Source: Saccharospirillum sp039982735 | Lineage (GTDB): Bacteria; Pseudomonadota; Gammaproteobacteria; Pseudomonadales; Natronospirillaceae | NCBI RefSeq assembly: GCF_039982735.1 | Contig: NZ_JBDWXV010000023.1 | Coordinates: 1-64,000 of the forward strand | Length of the DNA: 64,000 nucleotides | Direction: 5' to 3' | Part shown: positions 15,202 through 24,526 of the stretch, piece by piece | How the letters are laid out: every line of letters begins with the position of its first letter | Position numbering within the stretch: the first letter of the stretch is position 1 | Notes under the pieces: model-generated | Told to the model about the DNA's origin: nothing | Seen by the model: only the letters and a program-made list of their open reading frames with translations | Database searches by the model: none | Translations under genes and position numbers: made by a program

Positions 15202-16506
15202 CTACAACATACTGAGCGACAGACTCTGCAGGTCGACACCTTCAGCACCATCCGGCAACACTTTAGAAATACGCAGCGGCACCTGGTCTTCTTCGGGGGT
15301 CAGTTTGGCCAGATCGATGCGTGGCCCGAGCAGATAGCCGGTGTCGTTGGGAAGCAGAATCTGCACCACGGGTAACAGGCGCTGGCCCATGCGGGCCTGA
15401 AGTACCACGGCAATGGAGTCGTCGGTCATGCGCACCAGAGTGCCCGGGGTGACCCAGCCCATGAATTGAATAAAGGCTTCTACTACCGTGCCTTCGAACT
15501 GGGTTTCGCGTTGCTGCCAGAGAATGCTCAGGGCTTCGTGGTGGGAACGGGCGGCATCGTAAACGCGGTGCGAGGTGATGGCATCGTAGGCATCGACCAC
15601 TGCAACCAGGGCGGCCATGGCACTGTATTCGCCGGCTTTCTTACCGTTCGGGTAGCCGCGGCCATCCGGGCGTTCATGGTGATCGAGCACGGCGACTGCC
15701 ACGTCAGCGGGCACGTCTTTGTCGGTTCTGAGCAGGTCGTAGCCCAGTTGTGAATGCCGCTTCAGATGGTCGAATTCTTCCGGCGTGAGTCGCCCGGGTT
15801 TGTTCAGAATATCGTGATCGACCCGCATTTTTCCCAGGTCGTGTAGCAAGCCGGCAAGACCGGCGTGTTCGACGTCTTTGTCATCCCATTCCAGGGCACG
15901 GGCCAGGCCCATCGATAAAATAGCGACGTTGATGCAATGCTGGGCGGTGTAGTTGTCTTGCTGTTTTATGCGCGTCAGCCAAACCAGCGCCGAGAGGTTT
16001 TTATCGAGCGTGGTGGCCAGGGCCGAGACGGCACTTTTCGCGGCTGTAACATCGAGCGGCCCGCCCCGGGTGATGGTGTGAATTAACCGGCGCGCTTGCT
16101 GATCGAGCCCGACGTAACCGCGCAGAGCCGCTTTCATGGCCGGTTGGGTGACCCGGGTATGGCGCAACCGGTTGATGGGGTGTTTGGCGTCGCTGGCGGC
16201 GGCCGAGACATTCAGCGACGCCGTCAGCGGTTTGCCCGGGCTGATCGAAGGCGGGCGCCGGGGCGCAAGCACCTTGCGCAGGCTGCGGTTCAGGTCGACC
16301 ACAACCCAGGCGCAATGGCGTTCGAACCAGGCTTTGTTCTCGGGGGTTTCAATCATCACGCCCTGCATCAGAAAAGGCGATTCACTCCAGTCGCGATCCA
16401 TACGCGCCACAAAATGCCCGACCAGCAATTCGGCCGGGTGTATCCTCGCCTGATGTTCCCACAAGGGCTCGGCATCCTGTGTAATGGGGCGTGACGGCTC
16501 TTTCAT
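15202..16506 (-). CDS. HD-GYP c-di-GMP phosphodiesterase with DUF3391
   Basis: A 434-residue soluble protein. The N-terminal ~150 residues look like DUF3391, common before HD-GYP. The HD-GYP domain covers about 175-350, with metal-binding HCINVAILS, the HD pair in GLLHDLGK, HHERPDGRGYP carrying the GYP motif, and DAYDAIT. All key residues are present, so it should hydrolyse c-di-GMP to pGpG/GMP. No receiver domain is attached. It opposes the GGDEF proteins at 37-39 and 58-61 kb. Confidence 0.93.
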   Translation of the reverse strand: MKEPSRPITQDAEPLWEHQARIHPAELLVGHFVARMDRDWSESPFLMQGVMIETPENKAWFERHCAWVVVDLNRSLRKVLAPRRPPSISPGKPLTASLNVSAAASDAKHPINRLRHTRVTQPAMKAALRGYVGLDQQARRLIHTITRGGPLDVTAAKSAVSALATTLDKNLSALVWLTRIKQQDNYTAQHCINVAILSMGLARALEWDDKDVEHAGLAGLLHDLGKMRVDHDILNKPGRLTPEEFDHLKRHSQLGYDLLRTDKDVPADVAVAVLDHHERPDGRGYPNGKKAGEYSAMAALVAVVDAYDAITSHRVYDAARSHHEALSILWQQRETQFEGTVVEAFIQFMGWVTPGTLVRMTDDSIAVVLQARMGQRLLPVVQILLPNDTGYLLGPRIDLAKLTPEEDQVPLRISKVLPDGAEGVDLQSLSLSML

Positions 16507-17137
16507 GAACAGTCAGTCTCGTCACCGTTCCCAACGGAAAACGCACGGGTCAACACTGCGCACATAGTGTTCGGATTCTCCATTGAACAAGTATTGCTCC
16601 ATTCCAGCCCGATCGGGTTCACTTGCCAAACACCCTGTACGAGCCGTACAGACCTCCCTGCTTTCCGGTTAAACGCAACCTGAAAACGGTTACAACAATA
16701 GCAGTGATTGCCCTGGAAATCAGTCGAGGAATGTAACCCGGCGTTCGTGCAGGAAGCCTTGTCAGTCAACAATCCGACTAAAGTAGCAGCGTTTTGTGCC
16801 AAAAAACCCTCGACAACCGGGCGTCGCTCACCGACAGTCGAGCTATGGCCAGCCCGGTCCCGATCACCGGTCGCAACCGGCTTCACGCAAGCCGGGTTGG
16901 ACTGATCACATCGCGACCGGGTTGGCCGCTCACCACAACCCCGCCTCGCAATTCTCTGTGGTTTTTCACCTAAAATGCGATTAACAGGCAAAAAACCGGT
17001 AAAAACAGCCAGGTTCGGCGTATTCAATGCTCCCTCAATGCGCTAAAGTCTTGCTCCAGCCAAGGGCTCGGTGAGCCTCAGCTTCAATGACCCAGCGTCA
17101 TTCATCACCTTTACCGATAACCAATCAGGATGCATTC
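16507..17137. other. Long non-coding interval
   Basis: 631 bp between the divergent HD-GYP and HU-like genes. It must contain both promoters. Frames across it give only low-complexity readings without start signals. I see no tRNA, riboswitch or strong hairpin. Confidence 0.5.
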
Positions 17138-17470
17138 ATGGTTAAAAAAGCCACTGCCATCAAAGAACGTTACACCAAGACTCAAATCGTCACCGAGATT
17201 GCCGAAAACACAGAACTGACCAAAAAAGACGTCCAGGCTGTACTCGACGAACTGTCGGATCTGATGGAACGTCACCTGAAAAAACGCGCGTGCGGCGAAT
17301 TCGTATTGCCCGGCCTGATGAAAATTCAGTCAGTCAAAAAACCGGCCCGCAAGGCACGCCCGGGTGTGAACCCTTTCACCGGCGAAGAAATCATGATCGC
17401 TGCCAAGCCAGCCAGCACCGCCGTAAAAGTGCGTCCGCTGAAAAAGCTGAAAGACATGACCAACGCCTAA
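17138..17470 (+). CDS. HU-family DNA-binding protein
   Basis: A 110-residue basic protein from ATG 17138, with AGGA 7 bases upstream; the longer frame from 17087 lacks a good start. The fold is HU/IHF-like: helical N-terminus (YTKTQIVTEIAENTELTKKDVQAVLDEL), then FVLPGLMKIQ and a beta-arm with the conserved PGVNPFTGEE (usually RxGRNPxTG). It is longer at the N-terminus than HU and belongs to the extended HU-like group, so it is an architectural protein rather than the main HU. It is followed by a strong terminator. Confidence 0.87.
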   Translation: MVKKATAIKERYTKTQIVTEIAENTELTKKDVQAVLDELSDLMERHLKKRACGEFVLPGLMKIQSVKKPARKARPGVNPFTGEEIMIAAKPASTAVKVRPLKKLKDMTNA

Positions 17471-17498
17471 GGCGATGTCTGCGCCAAGGCTTTGACTT

Positions 17499-17523
17499 AA
17501 CGCCCGGTTAGCCGGGCGTTTTT
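17499..17523 (+). terminator. Rho-independent terminator after HU-like gene
   Basis: AACGCCCGG-TTAG-CCGGGCGTT followed by a T run: 9-bp perfect stem, 4-base loop, 29 bp after the stop codon. Confidence 0.92.
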
Positions 17524-17661
17524 GTGTCTGTCTGCGACCAATGGGAAGGCTCTTTGCAGGTTGTTATTGCATCAAATCGCAGTTCGGTGCATGGTTTCCC
17601 CGTGCAGGCATTTATGCTGTTTTTGCCTGGGAACAATAAAAATAACCCTAGGATCACGCCT

Positions 17662-18207
17662 ATGAATCTCTGGTGGTTAATCACCTCTAGCGTGCATTGC
17701 AGTTACGACGAGCTTAAGCGCCGCCAATGCGTCGCCCTCGGATGGGCCGAAATCGGCTCCCTGGAAAAGTATCTGAAAGACAAACCCGGCTGGGAACGTC
17801 AGTTCAAAACTCTGGTGCAGGTGCGGGGCAATCTTGCCTACGCGCGAGACAAACGCTGGACCGAAACCGCCAGTGCACTCAGTGGCGTACCGTCGTTACT
17901 GTGGTCTCTGTTGCAAATGCGGGCCGGTGATTTTGTCGTGGTCATGGAGTCGGGCAATCAGTTAACACTGGGCCGGCTGGAAGTGCGGGGTATAACTCAG
18001 CTTACTGAGGATGGCATGACCAGCTACAGCTTCGAAGAAGGCGTACACCATGCGCACCAGATCAGCAAAGGCCTGACCTGGGTCGACTGGGACCGGGCGC
18101 ATCTCGGCGAACTGGAAATGCCCAAACAGTCTTTCTTCTCCCTGCTGCAAGACAACGAACAGCTCGAAACCGTGAAGCTTGCCTGGGAACAGCGAACGCA
18201 ACGCTGA
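17662..18207 (+). CDS. Hypothetical protein (181 aa)
   Basis: Starts at ATG 17662 with AGGA 9 bases upstream, after a terminator, so it has its own promoter. It is a soluble protein rich in Trp. The early part (SSVHCSYDELKRRQCVALGWAEIGSLEKYL) and a beta segment (AGDFVVVMESGNQLTLGRLEV) suggest a nucleic-acid or nucleotide-binding alpha/beta fold of the kind found in EVE/PUA-like proteins (GDxVVxxxG). That is only a resemblance. It converges on the second sugar-binding protein gene. I do not recognise the family. Confidence 0.75.
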   Translation: MNLWWLITSSVHCSYDELKRRQCVALGWAEIGSLEKYLKDKPGWERQFKTLVQVRGNLAYARDKRWTETASALSGVPSLLWSLLQMRAGDFVVVMESGNQLTLGRLEVRGITQLTEDGMTSYSFEEGVHHAHQISKGLTWVDWDRAHLGELEMPKQSFFSLLQDNEQLETVKLAWEQRTQR

Positions 18208-18214
18208 CTCTGGG

Positions 18215-19144
18215 TCAGGGTTCTACAGGCAACGATTCCCGCGTGATCAAATGCGTTGGAATCCGGATGCTGCGCGGGCTCTGCAACCGATTTGCCCGAT
18301 GCGCCAGGCTCACTTCAATGGCGCGCCGTGCCATGTCTTCGGGGGATTGAGCGGCCGTGCCAATCAGGTTCGGATGATTGGCCGCCAGCGCCGCCAGCAC
18401 TTGGTCGGAGCCGTCGACAGAGGTGATCAGCACATCCTCCCGGCCAGCCATCGTGGCGGCTTCTGCAGCCCCCAGGGCACTGGGGTCGTTGATGGCGAAG
18501 ACACCGTTGATGCTGGGGTGCTGGCTTAACAGAAAGGTCATGGCTTCGAGGCCGCCACCGAAGGTGCCACCGGCATTGAAACGGTCACTGACCAGTCGGA
18601 TACCTGGATAGTCTTGCAGTGCCGCGCGACAGCCGGCGACTCTGTCAGTCACCGACGAGACGCTGGCGCCGTTAAGAATACCCAGGTCACCCGTCCCACC
18701 CATGCGCTCAGCCAAATACCGACAAGCCACCATACCGGCCTGAACGTTGTCCGTGGTAACGCTGAGATCGGCACCCTGGGCGTCGATGTCCACCGCGGTT
18801 ACTGTTATACCAGCCTGGCGTGCCTGGTGAATTGAAGGCTCAATGCCAGTGGAATCGGCCGCAGAGAGCAGAATGATATCCACCCGGTCGTCGATGAAAC
18901 GCCGGATCTGTGCTTGCTGGCGCTGCAGATCGTAGGCGCTGGAGACCACCGTCATGTTGACCGGTTGGGCCGACTGATCATTGGCCGCATCTTGCAGGTG
19001 CTGCGCCAGGGCGTAGAAAAAGGGGTTGCCCAGATCCGCCAGGCTGACGCCCACCCGCAGTGTGTCGGTATCGGCCCTGACAACCGACTGCCCCGCCAGC
19101 CAAAAACTAACCAGGCACAGCAACATGACCAGCGTGCGTTTCAT
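18215..19144 (-). CDS. Second sugar-type periplasmic binding protein of the frc operon
   Basis: A 309-residue RbsB/LacI-fold binding protein from ATG 19144, with GAGGA 8 bases upstream. The signal peptide MKRTLVMLLCLVSFWLAG and following is cleaved near RADTDT. The mature domain has VGVSLADLGNPFFYAL, ILLSAADSTGIEPSI and NDPSALGAAEA, as in hexose/pentose-binding proteins. It is the fourth gene of an operon that already begins with a binding protein (21118-22137). The two share the fold but are clearly different in sequence, so a second ligand or a sensor role is possible. Confidence 0.88.
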   Translation of the reverse strand: MKRTLVMLLCLVSFWLAGQSVVRADTDTLRVGVSLADLGNPFFYALAQHLQDAANDQSAQPVNMTVVSSAYDLQRQQAQIRRFIDDRVDIILLSAADSTGIEPSIHQARQAGITVTAVDIDAQGADLSVTTDNVQAGMVACRYLAERMGGTGDLGILNGASVSSVTDRVAGCRAALQDYPGIRLVSDRFNAGGTFGGGLEAMTFLLSQHPSINGVFAINDPSALGAAEAATMAGREDVLITSVDGSDQVLAALAANHPNLIGTAAQSPEDMARRAIEVSLAHRANRLQSPRSIRIPTHLITRESLPVEP

Positions 19145-19166
19145 CGTGTGATTCCTCGTGTCGGGT

Positions 19167-19940
19167 TCAGGCGGCATCAACCTCGACCGCACCGGTCATG
19201 ATCGCCACCGCGTCCGACATGCTGTGGGTATCTGGCTTGATCACGGCGGCACGCTTGCCCAGGCGGTGAATGTGAATGCGGTCGGCCACTTCAAACACAT
19301 GCGGCATGTTATGGCTGATCAGCACCACAGGCAAACCACGATCGCGCACATCGCGAATCAGGTTCAGTACCCGGCGCGACTCTTTCACGCCCAGCGCCGC
19401 TGTCGGCTCGTCGAGAATCACCACCTGGCTGCCAAAGGCAGCCGATCGTGCCACCGCTACCCCCTGGCGTTGCCCACCCGAGAGTGTTTCCACGGCCTGG
19501 TTGATGTTCTGAATGGTCAGCAGCCCCAGTTGGCTCAACTGCTCGGTGGCCTGCCGTCGCATTTCTGCTTTATCGAGCATGCGGAACACTGACCCGAGTA
19601 TGCCCGGTTTGCGCAACTCGCGGCCGAGAAAGAGGTTATCGGCGATGCCCAGCGCTGGCGATACGGCTAACGTCTGGTAGACGGTTTCAATACCCAGGCT
19701 GCGCGCGTGCATGGGGTTCTTGAACTGAACGACCTCGCCGTTCATGCGGATCTCCCCGGCGTCCGGCACCAGAGCACCAGAGAGCGCCTTGATCAGTGAG
19801 GATTTGCCGGCGCCGTTATCGCCGATCACCGCCAGCACTTCACCGGGGTAGAGTTCGAAGTCGGCACCATCGAGAGCGGTGACGCGGCCGAAGCGTTTGA
19901 CCAGGCCCTTGGCCTGTAAAACCGGGGTTGGCTGGTTCAT
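19167..19940 (-). CDS. frcA: Fructose-type ABC transporter ATP-binding protein
   Basis: A 257-residue single-domain ABC ATPase from ATG 19940, which overlaps the permease stop (ATGA). Walker A GDNGAGKSS near residue 40, signature LSGGQ near 143 and Walker B VVILDEPTAAL near 165 are intact; switch His is in LISHNM. One nucleotide domain, not the RbsA-type tandem pair, matches the FrcA branch of sugar importers. Gene symbol is by resemblance to FrcABC; the sugar is inferred. Confidence 0.85.
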   Translation of the reverse strand: MNQPTPVLQAKGLVKRFGRVTALDGADFELYPGEVLAVIGDNGAGKSSLIKALSGALVPDAGEIRMNGEVVQFKNPMHARSLGIETVYQTLAVSPALGIADNLFLGRELRKPGILGSVFRMLDKAEMRRQATEQLSQLGLLTIQNINQAVETLSGGQRQGVAVARSAAFGSQVVILDEPTAALGVKESRRVLNLIRDVRDRGLPVVLISHNMPHVFEVADRIHIHRLGKRAAVIKPDTHSMSDAVAIMTGAVEVDAA

Positions 19941-21037
19941 GCGGAAGCCCTCCGTATCCATTGATCGATGCCCACGGCCACCAATATCAGCAAGCCGACG
20001 GTGAATTCCTGCCAGAGCACATCGACCCCGGCCAGTGCCAGACCGTTGCGGAAAATACCCACGACCAGTGCGCCAATGAGCGTACCGACGATGGAGCCGC
20101 GCCCGCCGAACAGGGACGTACCGCCAATCACCACGGCGGTAATGCTGTCGAGGTTCGACATGGTGCCCACCTGGGGGCTGACCGAGCCGATGCGGCCAAT
20201 CATCAGCCAGGCCGCCAGACCACAGATCACCCCGGCAACAATGTAAACCGACATCAGCACGCGCTGGGTTCGAATACCGGCCAGTTCAGCGGCGTCTTTG
20301 TCGTCACCGGTGGCATAAACATGGCGACCCCAGGCGGTCCAGTTCAGGGCGTACCAGACCAGCCCGACCAGGGCGATCATCATCAGCGAACCAAAGGTGA
20401 TGCGCGCGCCGAACACCGAGAAGGAATTACCGGCCCACTGCAACAACGGCGCCACCGCTTCGATGTCTTGCGAACGAATGGTCTGGCTGTTCGAGTACCA
20501 GAGGTTCAGGGAAAAGAAAATGTTCCAGGTGCCCAGTGTTACGATGAAGGGCGGCAACTTTATTTTTGTGACCAGGGTGCCGTTGATGGCCCCGCAGACC
20601 GCGCCGCAAAACAGGCCTAACAGCAGCGCCATCGAGGGTGGCAACCCGAAATCCACCGCCAGCCGGCCCATGACCACGCTCGACAACACCATGATGGCAC
20701 CCACACTCAGGTCGATGCCCATGGTCATGATGATCAGCGTCTGGCCCACGCCCAGGGCACCGATAATGGTGACCTGCTGCAGCACCAGCGACAGGTTAAA
20801 GGGTGTTAGAAAACGCTCCCCGGCGATCAGGGAAAACGCCAGCACCGCGGCGATCAGCACGATGGCCGGTGCGGCGGTTGGATTGGCGTGAAAGAAGCGG
20901 TGAATGCGTCGTGGCCAGTCCAGCACCTCGTCGCTGCGCATCGCAATGGACCCACCCACCGAGTCGGTGACCCGCTCATGGTCGGTCGCTCCGTGTTGCC
21001 GGTTGGGTGGGGTACCTTGATTGGTGTGTTCAGTCAT
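19937..21037 (-). CDS. frcC: Fructose-type ABC transporter permease
   Basis: A 366-residue inner-membrane permease of the RbsC/FrcC family. A hydrophilic N-terminal tail of about 45 residues precedes about nine spans. The family loops QTLIIMTMGIDLSVGAI and ITAVVIGGTSLFGGRGSIVGT (EAA-like coupling region) are clear. GGAGGCGTT places a strong ribosome binding site before ATG 21037. Works with the ATPase and the binding proteins on both sides in the operon. Confidence 0.88.
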   Translation of the reverse strand: MTEHTNQGTPPNRQHGATDHERVTDSVGGSIAMRSDEVLDWPRRIHRFFHANPTAAPAIVLIAAVLAFSLIAGERFLTPFNLSLVLQQVTIIGALGVGQTLIIMTMGIDLSVGAIMVLSSVVMGRLAVDFGLPPSMALLLGLFCGAVCGAINGTLVTKIKLPPFIVTLGTWNIFFSLNLWYSNSQTIRSQDIEAVAPLLQWAGNSFSVFGARITFGSLMMIALVGLVWYALNWTAWGRHVYATGDDKDAAELAGIRTQRVLMSVYIVAGVICGLAAWLMIGRIGSVSPQVGTMSNLDSITAVVIGGTSLFGGRGSIVGTLIGALVVGIFRNGLALAGVDVLWQEFTVGLLILVAVGIDQWIRRASA

Positions 21038-21117
21038 AACGCCTCCCGGCGACCACGCCGCTCATTACAACGACGTGGCCCGCACGGATAGTTAGTGGAA
21101 TGCTGCGCCAGCAGGCA

Positions 21118-22137
21118 TCAGCCCCAGCACTGATCCAGTGCTTCTTCGGACGAGATTGACTCGATGCCCTCTACCGGTTGGTCTGTCACCAACGTCACGC
21201 CGGTGTTGAAGAAACCAAGCCCCGGGGTTGCGCCGGGTTTCACACCGGTTTCGGCGTAGGTGACAATGGCGTCGACACCCAAAGAAGCCATCTTCAGCGG
21301 AAACTGCATGGAGGTGGCGCCAATGACACCGGCGGCAACGTTTTCAACACCCGGGCAACCGCCATCGACCGAGACGATGTTCACCTGGTCGGTCAGACCC
21401 ACGGCTTTCAAGGCTTCATAGGCCCCCGCGGCGGCCGGTTCATTGATGGTGTAGACCAGGTTGACGCCCGGGTCGCGCTGCATCAGGTTTTCCATCGCGC
21501 GGCGTCCGCCTTCCTCAGAGCCCTGGGTCACGTCGTTGCCGATGATGCGGTCATCTTCCTCATCGCCGATGTCTTGCGAATCGTTCAGGTCAATCCCGAA
21601 GCCCTGCAAAAAACCCTGGTTGCGGGCGACATCGACCGAGATTTCAGAAGAGTTCAAATCCAGCAGGGCGATGCGGGCATCGTCCGGGTTCCCGGCTTTT
21701 GCCTGTGCCCACTGGCCGATCAGTTCACCGGCCTTGAAATTGTCGGTGGCGAAGGTGGCGTCGGCCGCGTTGGCGGGTGTCAGCGGTGTATCCAGCGCAA
21801 TCACCACAATGCCGGCGTCGCGCGCTTGCTGAACCACAGGCACGATGGCTTCGGAGTCGTTCGGGGTAATCAGAATGCCTTTGGCACCGGCGGAGATCAG
21901 GTTTTCGATGGCCTGAACCTGGGAGTCATTGTCACCGTCGAACCGGCCGGCGAAGGAGCGCAATTCAACATTGCCGTGCTGGGCTGCCTGCGCCTCGGCA
22001 CCTTCTTTCATTTTTACGAAAAATGGGTTGGTGTTGGTCTTGGTGATCAGGCCGATCAGAATGTCATCGGCCATCGCTGCGCCGGACGCGACGCTCAGCC
22101 CCATGGCAAGGGTCAGTGTTTTGAGAGATGCCTTCAT
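21118..22137 (-). CDS. frcB: Fructose-type ABC transporter substrate-binding protein
   Basis: A 339-residue periplasmic protein with a signal peptide (cut after AMA near residue 23). The ligand-binding fold shows ILIGLITKTNTNPFFVKM, ILITPNDSEAIVPVV, VVIALDTPL, YTINEPAAAGAYEAL and VDGGCPG. These are the FrcB-type features of periplasmic sugar-binding proteins. First gene of the operon frcB-frcC-frcA-second binding protein. Together with the PfkB fructokinase at 6.7 kb it would form a PTS-independent fructose route. Confidence 0.87.
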   Translation of the reverse strand: MKASLKTLTLAMGLSVASGAAMADDILIGLITKTNTNPFFVKMKEGAEAQAAQHGNVELRSFAGRFDGDNDSQVQAIENLISAGAKGILITPNDSEAIVPVVQQARDAGIVVIALDTPLTPANAADATFATDNFKAGELIGQWAQAKAGNPDDARIALLDLNSSEISVDVARNQGFLQGFGIDLNDSQDIGDEEDDRIIGNDVTQGSEEGGRRAMENLMQRDPGVNLVYTINEPAAAGAYEALKAVGLTDQVNIVSVDGGCPGVENVAAGVIGATSMQFPLKMASLGVDAIVTYAETGVKPGATPGLGFFNTGVTLVTDQPVEGIESISSEEALDQCWG

Positions 22138-22351
22138 GATATGTCCTGCCTCTTGTTGTTATTGATTGAGTGATCCATTGCGATCGTTGTTCAGGCCAGC
22201 CTGGGGTTGGCCATGCCTTAACGAGTCACTCTACGGAGCCAGACTAATGAAATATTTCAGGCAGGCGGGGCGGGCTGAAACAATTGAAATAAAGGCATCC
22301 ACCGGGGTGCAACGTCGGGTTAGAAGAGCGGTGCGGTAACGCTTTGTTTCA

Positions 22352-22375
22352 TTAGATAGGTAGCTATCTATCTAA
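22352..22375. promoter_or_regulatory. 24-bp palindromic operator upstream of marR
   Basis: Two TTAGATAG-type half sites form a palindrome with 22 of 24 positions symmetric (TTAGATAGG then TAGC then TATCTATCTAA). The centre is about 55 bp before the MarR start. Position, length and symmetry fit an autoregulatory MarR-dimer site controlling the marR-emrB pair. Confidence 0.78.
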
Positions 22376-22418
22376 ATGGGCGTATCATGTGCCCTTCATG
22401 TTGTAACCGCTGTCGCTG

Positions 22419-22871
22419 ATGACCGATCTGAAACACAACCGCGAACGACTGGGCTACCGCCTCGGGCAAATTGCCCGACTGTGGCGGGCCGAGGTAGACC
22501 GGCGCCTGTCACCGCATGGCCTGACGGAATCGCGCTGGCGTCTGTTGCTGACTCTGCACAAAGCCAAGCACCCGATGCATCAGAAAGAACTGGCCGACCT
22601 GCTCGGCGTTCAAGGGCCCACCCTGGTGCGCTCTCTGGACTGGCTGGAAAACGAACAACTGGTCGAGCGACGCTCAATCAACGGCGACAAACGCTGCAAA
22701 ACGATTCACCTGACGCCGCGAGCCGAACCATCGCTGGAGCGCATCAAAGCCGTGGTGGAAAGCGTGCGCGAAGAGATTTTCGAGGGTATTGACCCGGCAG
22801 ACATCGACACCTGCCTGTCGGTGCTGGAGCAACTGGCCGGCAACCTGAACGCGGCCGGCAACGCCTCCTGA
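22419..22871 (+). CDS. MarR/SlyA-family transcriptional regulator
   Basis: A 150-residue winged-helix regulator from ATG 22419. The DNA-binding part is MHQKELADLLGVQGPTLVRSLDWLENEQLVERR followed by a wing with GDKR. SlyA-like features are LTPHGLTESRW-type helix 2 (here LSPHGLTESRWRLL). It is 45 bp upstream of the efflux pump gene in the same direction and behind a palindromic operator, so it is probably a ligand-released repressor of both genes. Confidence 0.93.
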   Translation: MTDLKHNRERLGYRLGQIARLWRAEVDRRLSPHGLTESRWRLLLTLHKAKHPMHQKELADLLGVQGPTLVRSLDWLENEQLVERRSINGDKRCKTIHLTPRAEPSLERIKAVVESVREEIFEGIDPADIDTCLSVLEQLAGNLNAAGNAS

Positions 22872-22916
22872 GCCACCCGTGCAGCCTGCAGCAACCGTTA
22901 ACCGAATGGACACCCG

Positions 22917-24377
22917 ATGACCGCACACACAACCCAGACACAAAACGACGACATACCCGCCTACAACCGGACGCTGATCGTCATCATTCTGATCGCCGGC
23001 GCCTTCGTCTCTGTGCTTAACCAGACACTGATGCTGGTGGCTATTCCACCGATCATGCAAGACTTCGATGCCAACCCCAGTCTGGCGCAGTGGTTGACCA
23101 CCGGGTTCATGATGGCCAGCGGCCTGCTGATTCCGGTTACCGCCGCCTTGATGGACAAGTATTCCAGTCGCACCCTGTACATAACGGCGCTGGTGATCTT
23201 CACCCTGGGCACACTGCTCGGTGCTGTCGCTCAAACCTTTACCATGTTACTGATTGCGCGGATCATTCAGGGCGCAGCGGCGGGCATCATCATGCCGATG
23301 ATTCAGACGCTGATCATGATCATGTTTCCAATTGAAAAACGCGGCGCTGCCATGGGGCTGGTGGGGCTGGTCATCGCCTTCGCCCCGGCGATAGGACCAA
23401 CACTGTCGGGATGGGTGGTCGACCATTTCTCGTGGCGCTACCTGTTCGTGCTGGTTTTGCCCATCGCCCTGATGGTAATAGTGGCAACGCTGATGTTCAT
23501 GAAAAACGTGACCCGCCAGCGCGCCAGCCGCATCGACTCGTTGTCCGTTGTGCTGTCGAGCTTTGGCTGGGGGGGACTGTTGTTCGGGTTCAGCATGGCC
23601 GGATCGGCCGGCTGGGACAGCGCCAGTGTGCTGGTGAGCTTGCTGGTGGGTGCGGTGTCACTGGTGGCTTTTATTCACCGGCAACGGGGACTTGAACAGC
23701 CGCTGCTGGACTTCAATGTGTTTCAGTCTCACACCTTTACCATTACCACCTTTTTATCGGTGCTGGTGTTCACCTTGCTCATTGGCACACAGACCATGAT
23801 TCCACTCTATGTGCAGTCGGTACGGGGCATGTCGGCGCTGGATGCCGGTCTGATTCTGCTGCCCGGTGCTGTACTGATGGGCATCATTTCACCGCTGGCG
23901 GGGCGCCTGTTTGACCGGTTTGGCATTCAAATTCTGGCCATCGCCGGCTTCACGTTGCTCAGTATCGGCATGTTCATTCTCGCGACCATGCCGGATAACG
24001 GTCACCCCACCTGGCTAGTTGCCGCCTCAATTTCTCAAATGATGGGGGCCACCTTATTAATGATGCCGTTGATCACAGCAGGCATAAACTCGTTGCCAGT
24101 GCCACTGATCGCTCACGCGGCAGCTATGAACAACACCCTGCGCATGGTCGGAGCGTCCATCGGCACCGCTATGTTGGTCACTGTACTCAGTGGTCGCGCT
24201 TCCCTGTTTGATAACCCGGATTCACCGGCCGCCATCGCCGCCGGCATTCACCTGGCGTTCTGGGTTGCCTTCGGCTTGGGGCTGCTGGGCTTAGCCACTA
24301 CGGTCTGGCTACGCCACCATGTGCTGCGCGAACGCCGCCGGGAACAAAGTGTGGTGAATGACGCCACGGGGGCCTAA
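22917..24377 (+). CDS. DHA2-family MFS multidrug efflux protein (EmrB-like)
   Basis: A 486-residue major-facilitator protein with 14 predicted spans, the DHA2 (EmrB/QacA) family. Typical marks are VLNQTLMLVAIPPI in the first helix, WLTTGFMMASGLLIPVTAAL, and motif C-like GPTLSGWVVDHFSWRYLF. It would export drugs or toxic organics by proton antiport. No EmrA-type adaptor gene follows. Regulated with the upstream marR. Confidence 0.92.
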   Translation: MTAHTTQTQNDDIPAYNRTLIVIILIAGAFVSVLNQTLMLVAIPPIMQDFDANPSLAQWLTTGFMMASGLLIPVTAALMDKYSSRTLYITALVIFTLGTLLGAVAQTFTMLLIARIIQGAAAGIIMPMIQTLIMIMFPIEKRGAAMGLVGLVIAFAPAIGPTLSGWVVDHFSWRYLFVLVLPIALMVIVATLMFMKNVTRQRASRIDSLSVVLSSFGWGGLLFGFSMAGSAGWDSASVLVSLLVGAVSLVAFIHRQRGLEQPLLDFNVFQSHTFTITTFLSVLVFTLLIGTQTMIPLYVQSVRGMSALDAGLILLPGAVLMGIISPLAGRLFDRFGIQILAIAGFTLLSIGMFILATMPDNGHPTWLVAASISQMMGATLLMMPLITAGINSLPVPLIAHAAAMNNTLRMVGASIGTAMLVTVLSGRASLFDNPDSPAAIAAGIHLAFWVAFGLGLLGLATTVWLRHHVLRERRREQSVVNDATGA

Positions 24378-24526
24378 CCTGATTGTCTGACAGATCGGGC
24401 TCGCACCTGAGCCCGCGATGACATGCAAACCTTATGCTTTTCTTACGCGGCGCCAGAGGGCATTACAGCTTTGTTATAGCGTGATCCTTACCATTAGCGA
24501 TGTATTAATCGTTGTGGACAAGCACC

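Noticed and set aside
16503..17027. 174-codon minus-strand frame in the long gap
   Set aside because: No ribosome binding site, no domain, and unusual composition; treated as non-coding.
21178..22173. 331-codon plus-strand frame
   Set aside because: Antisense to frcB, whose fold and signal peptide are clear.
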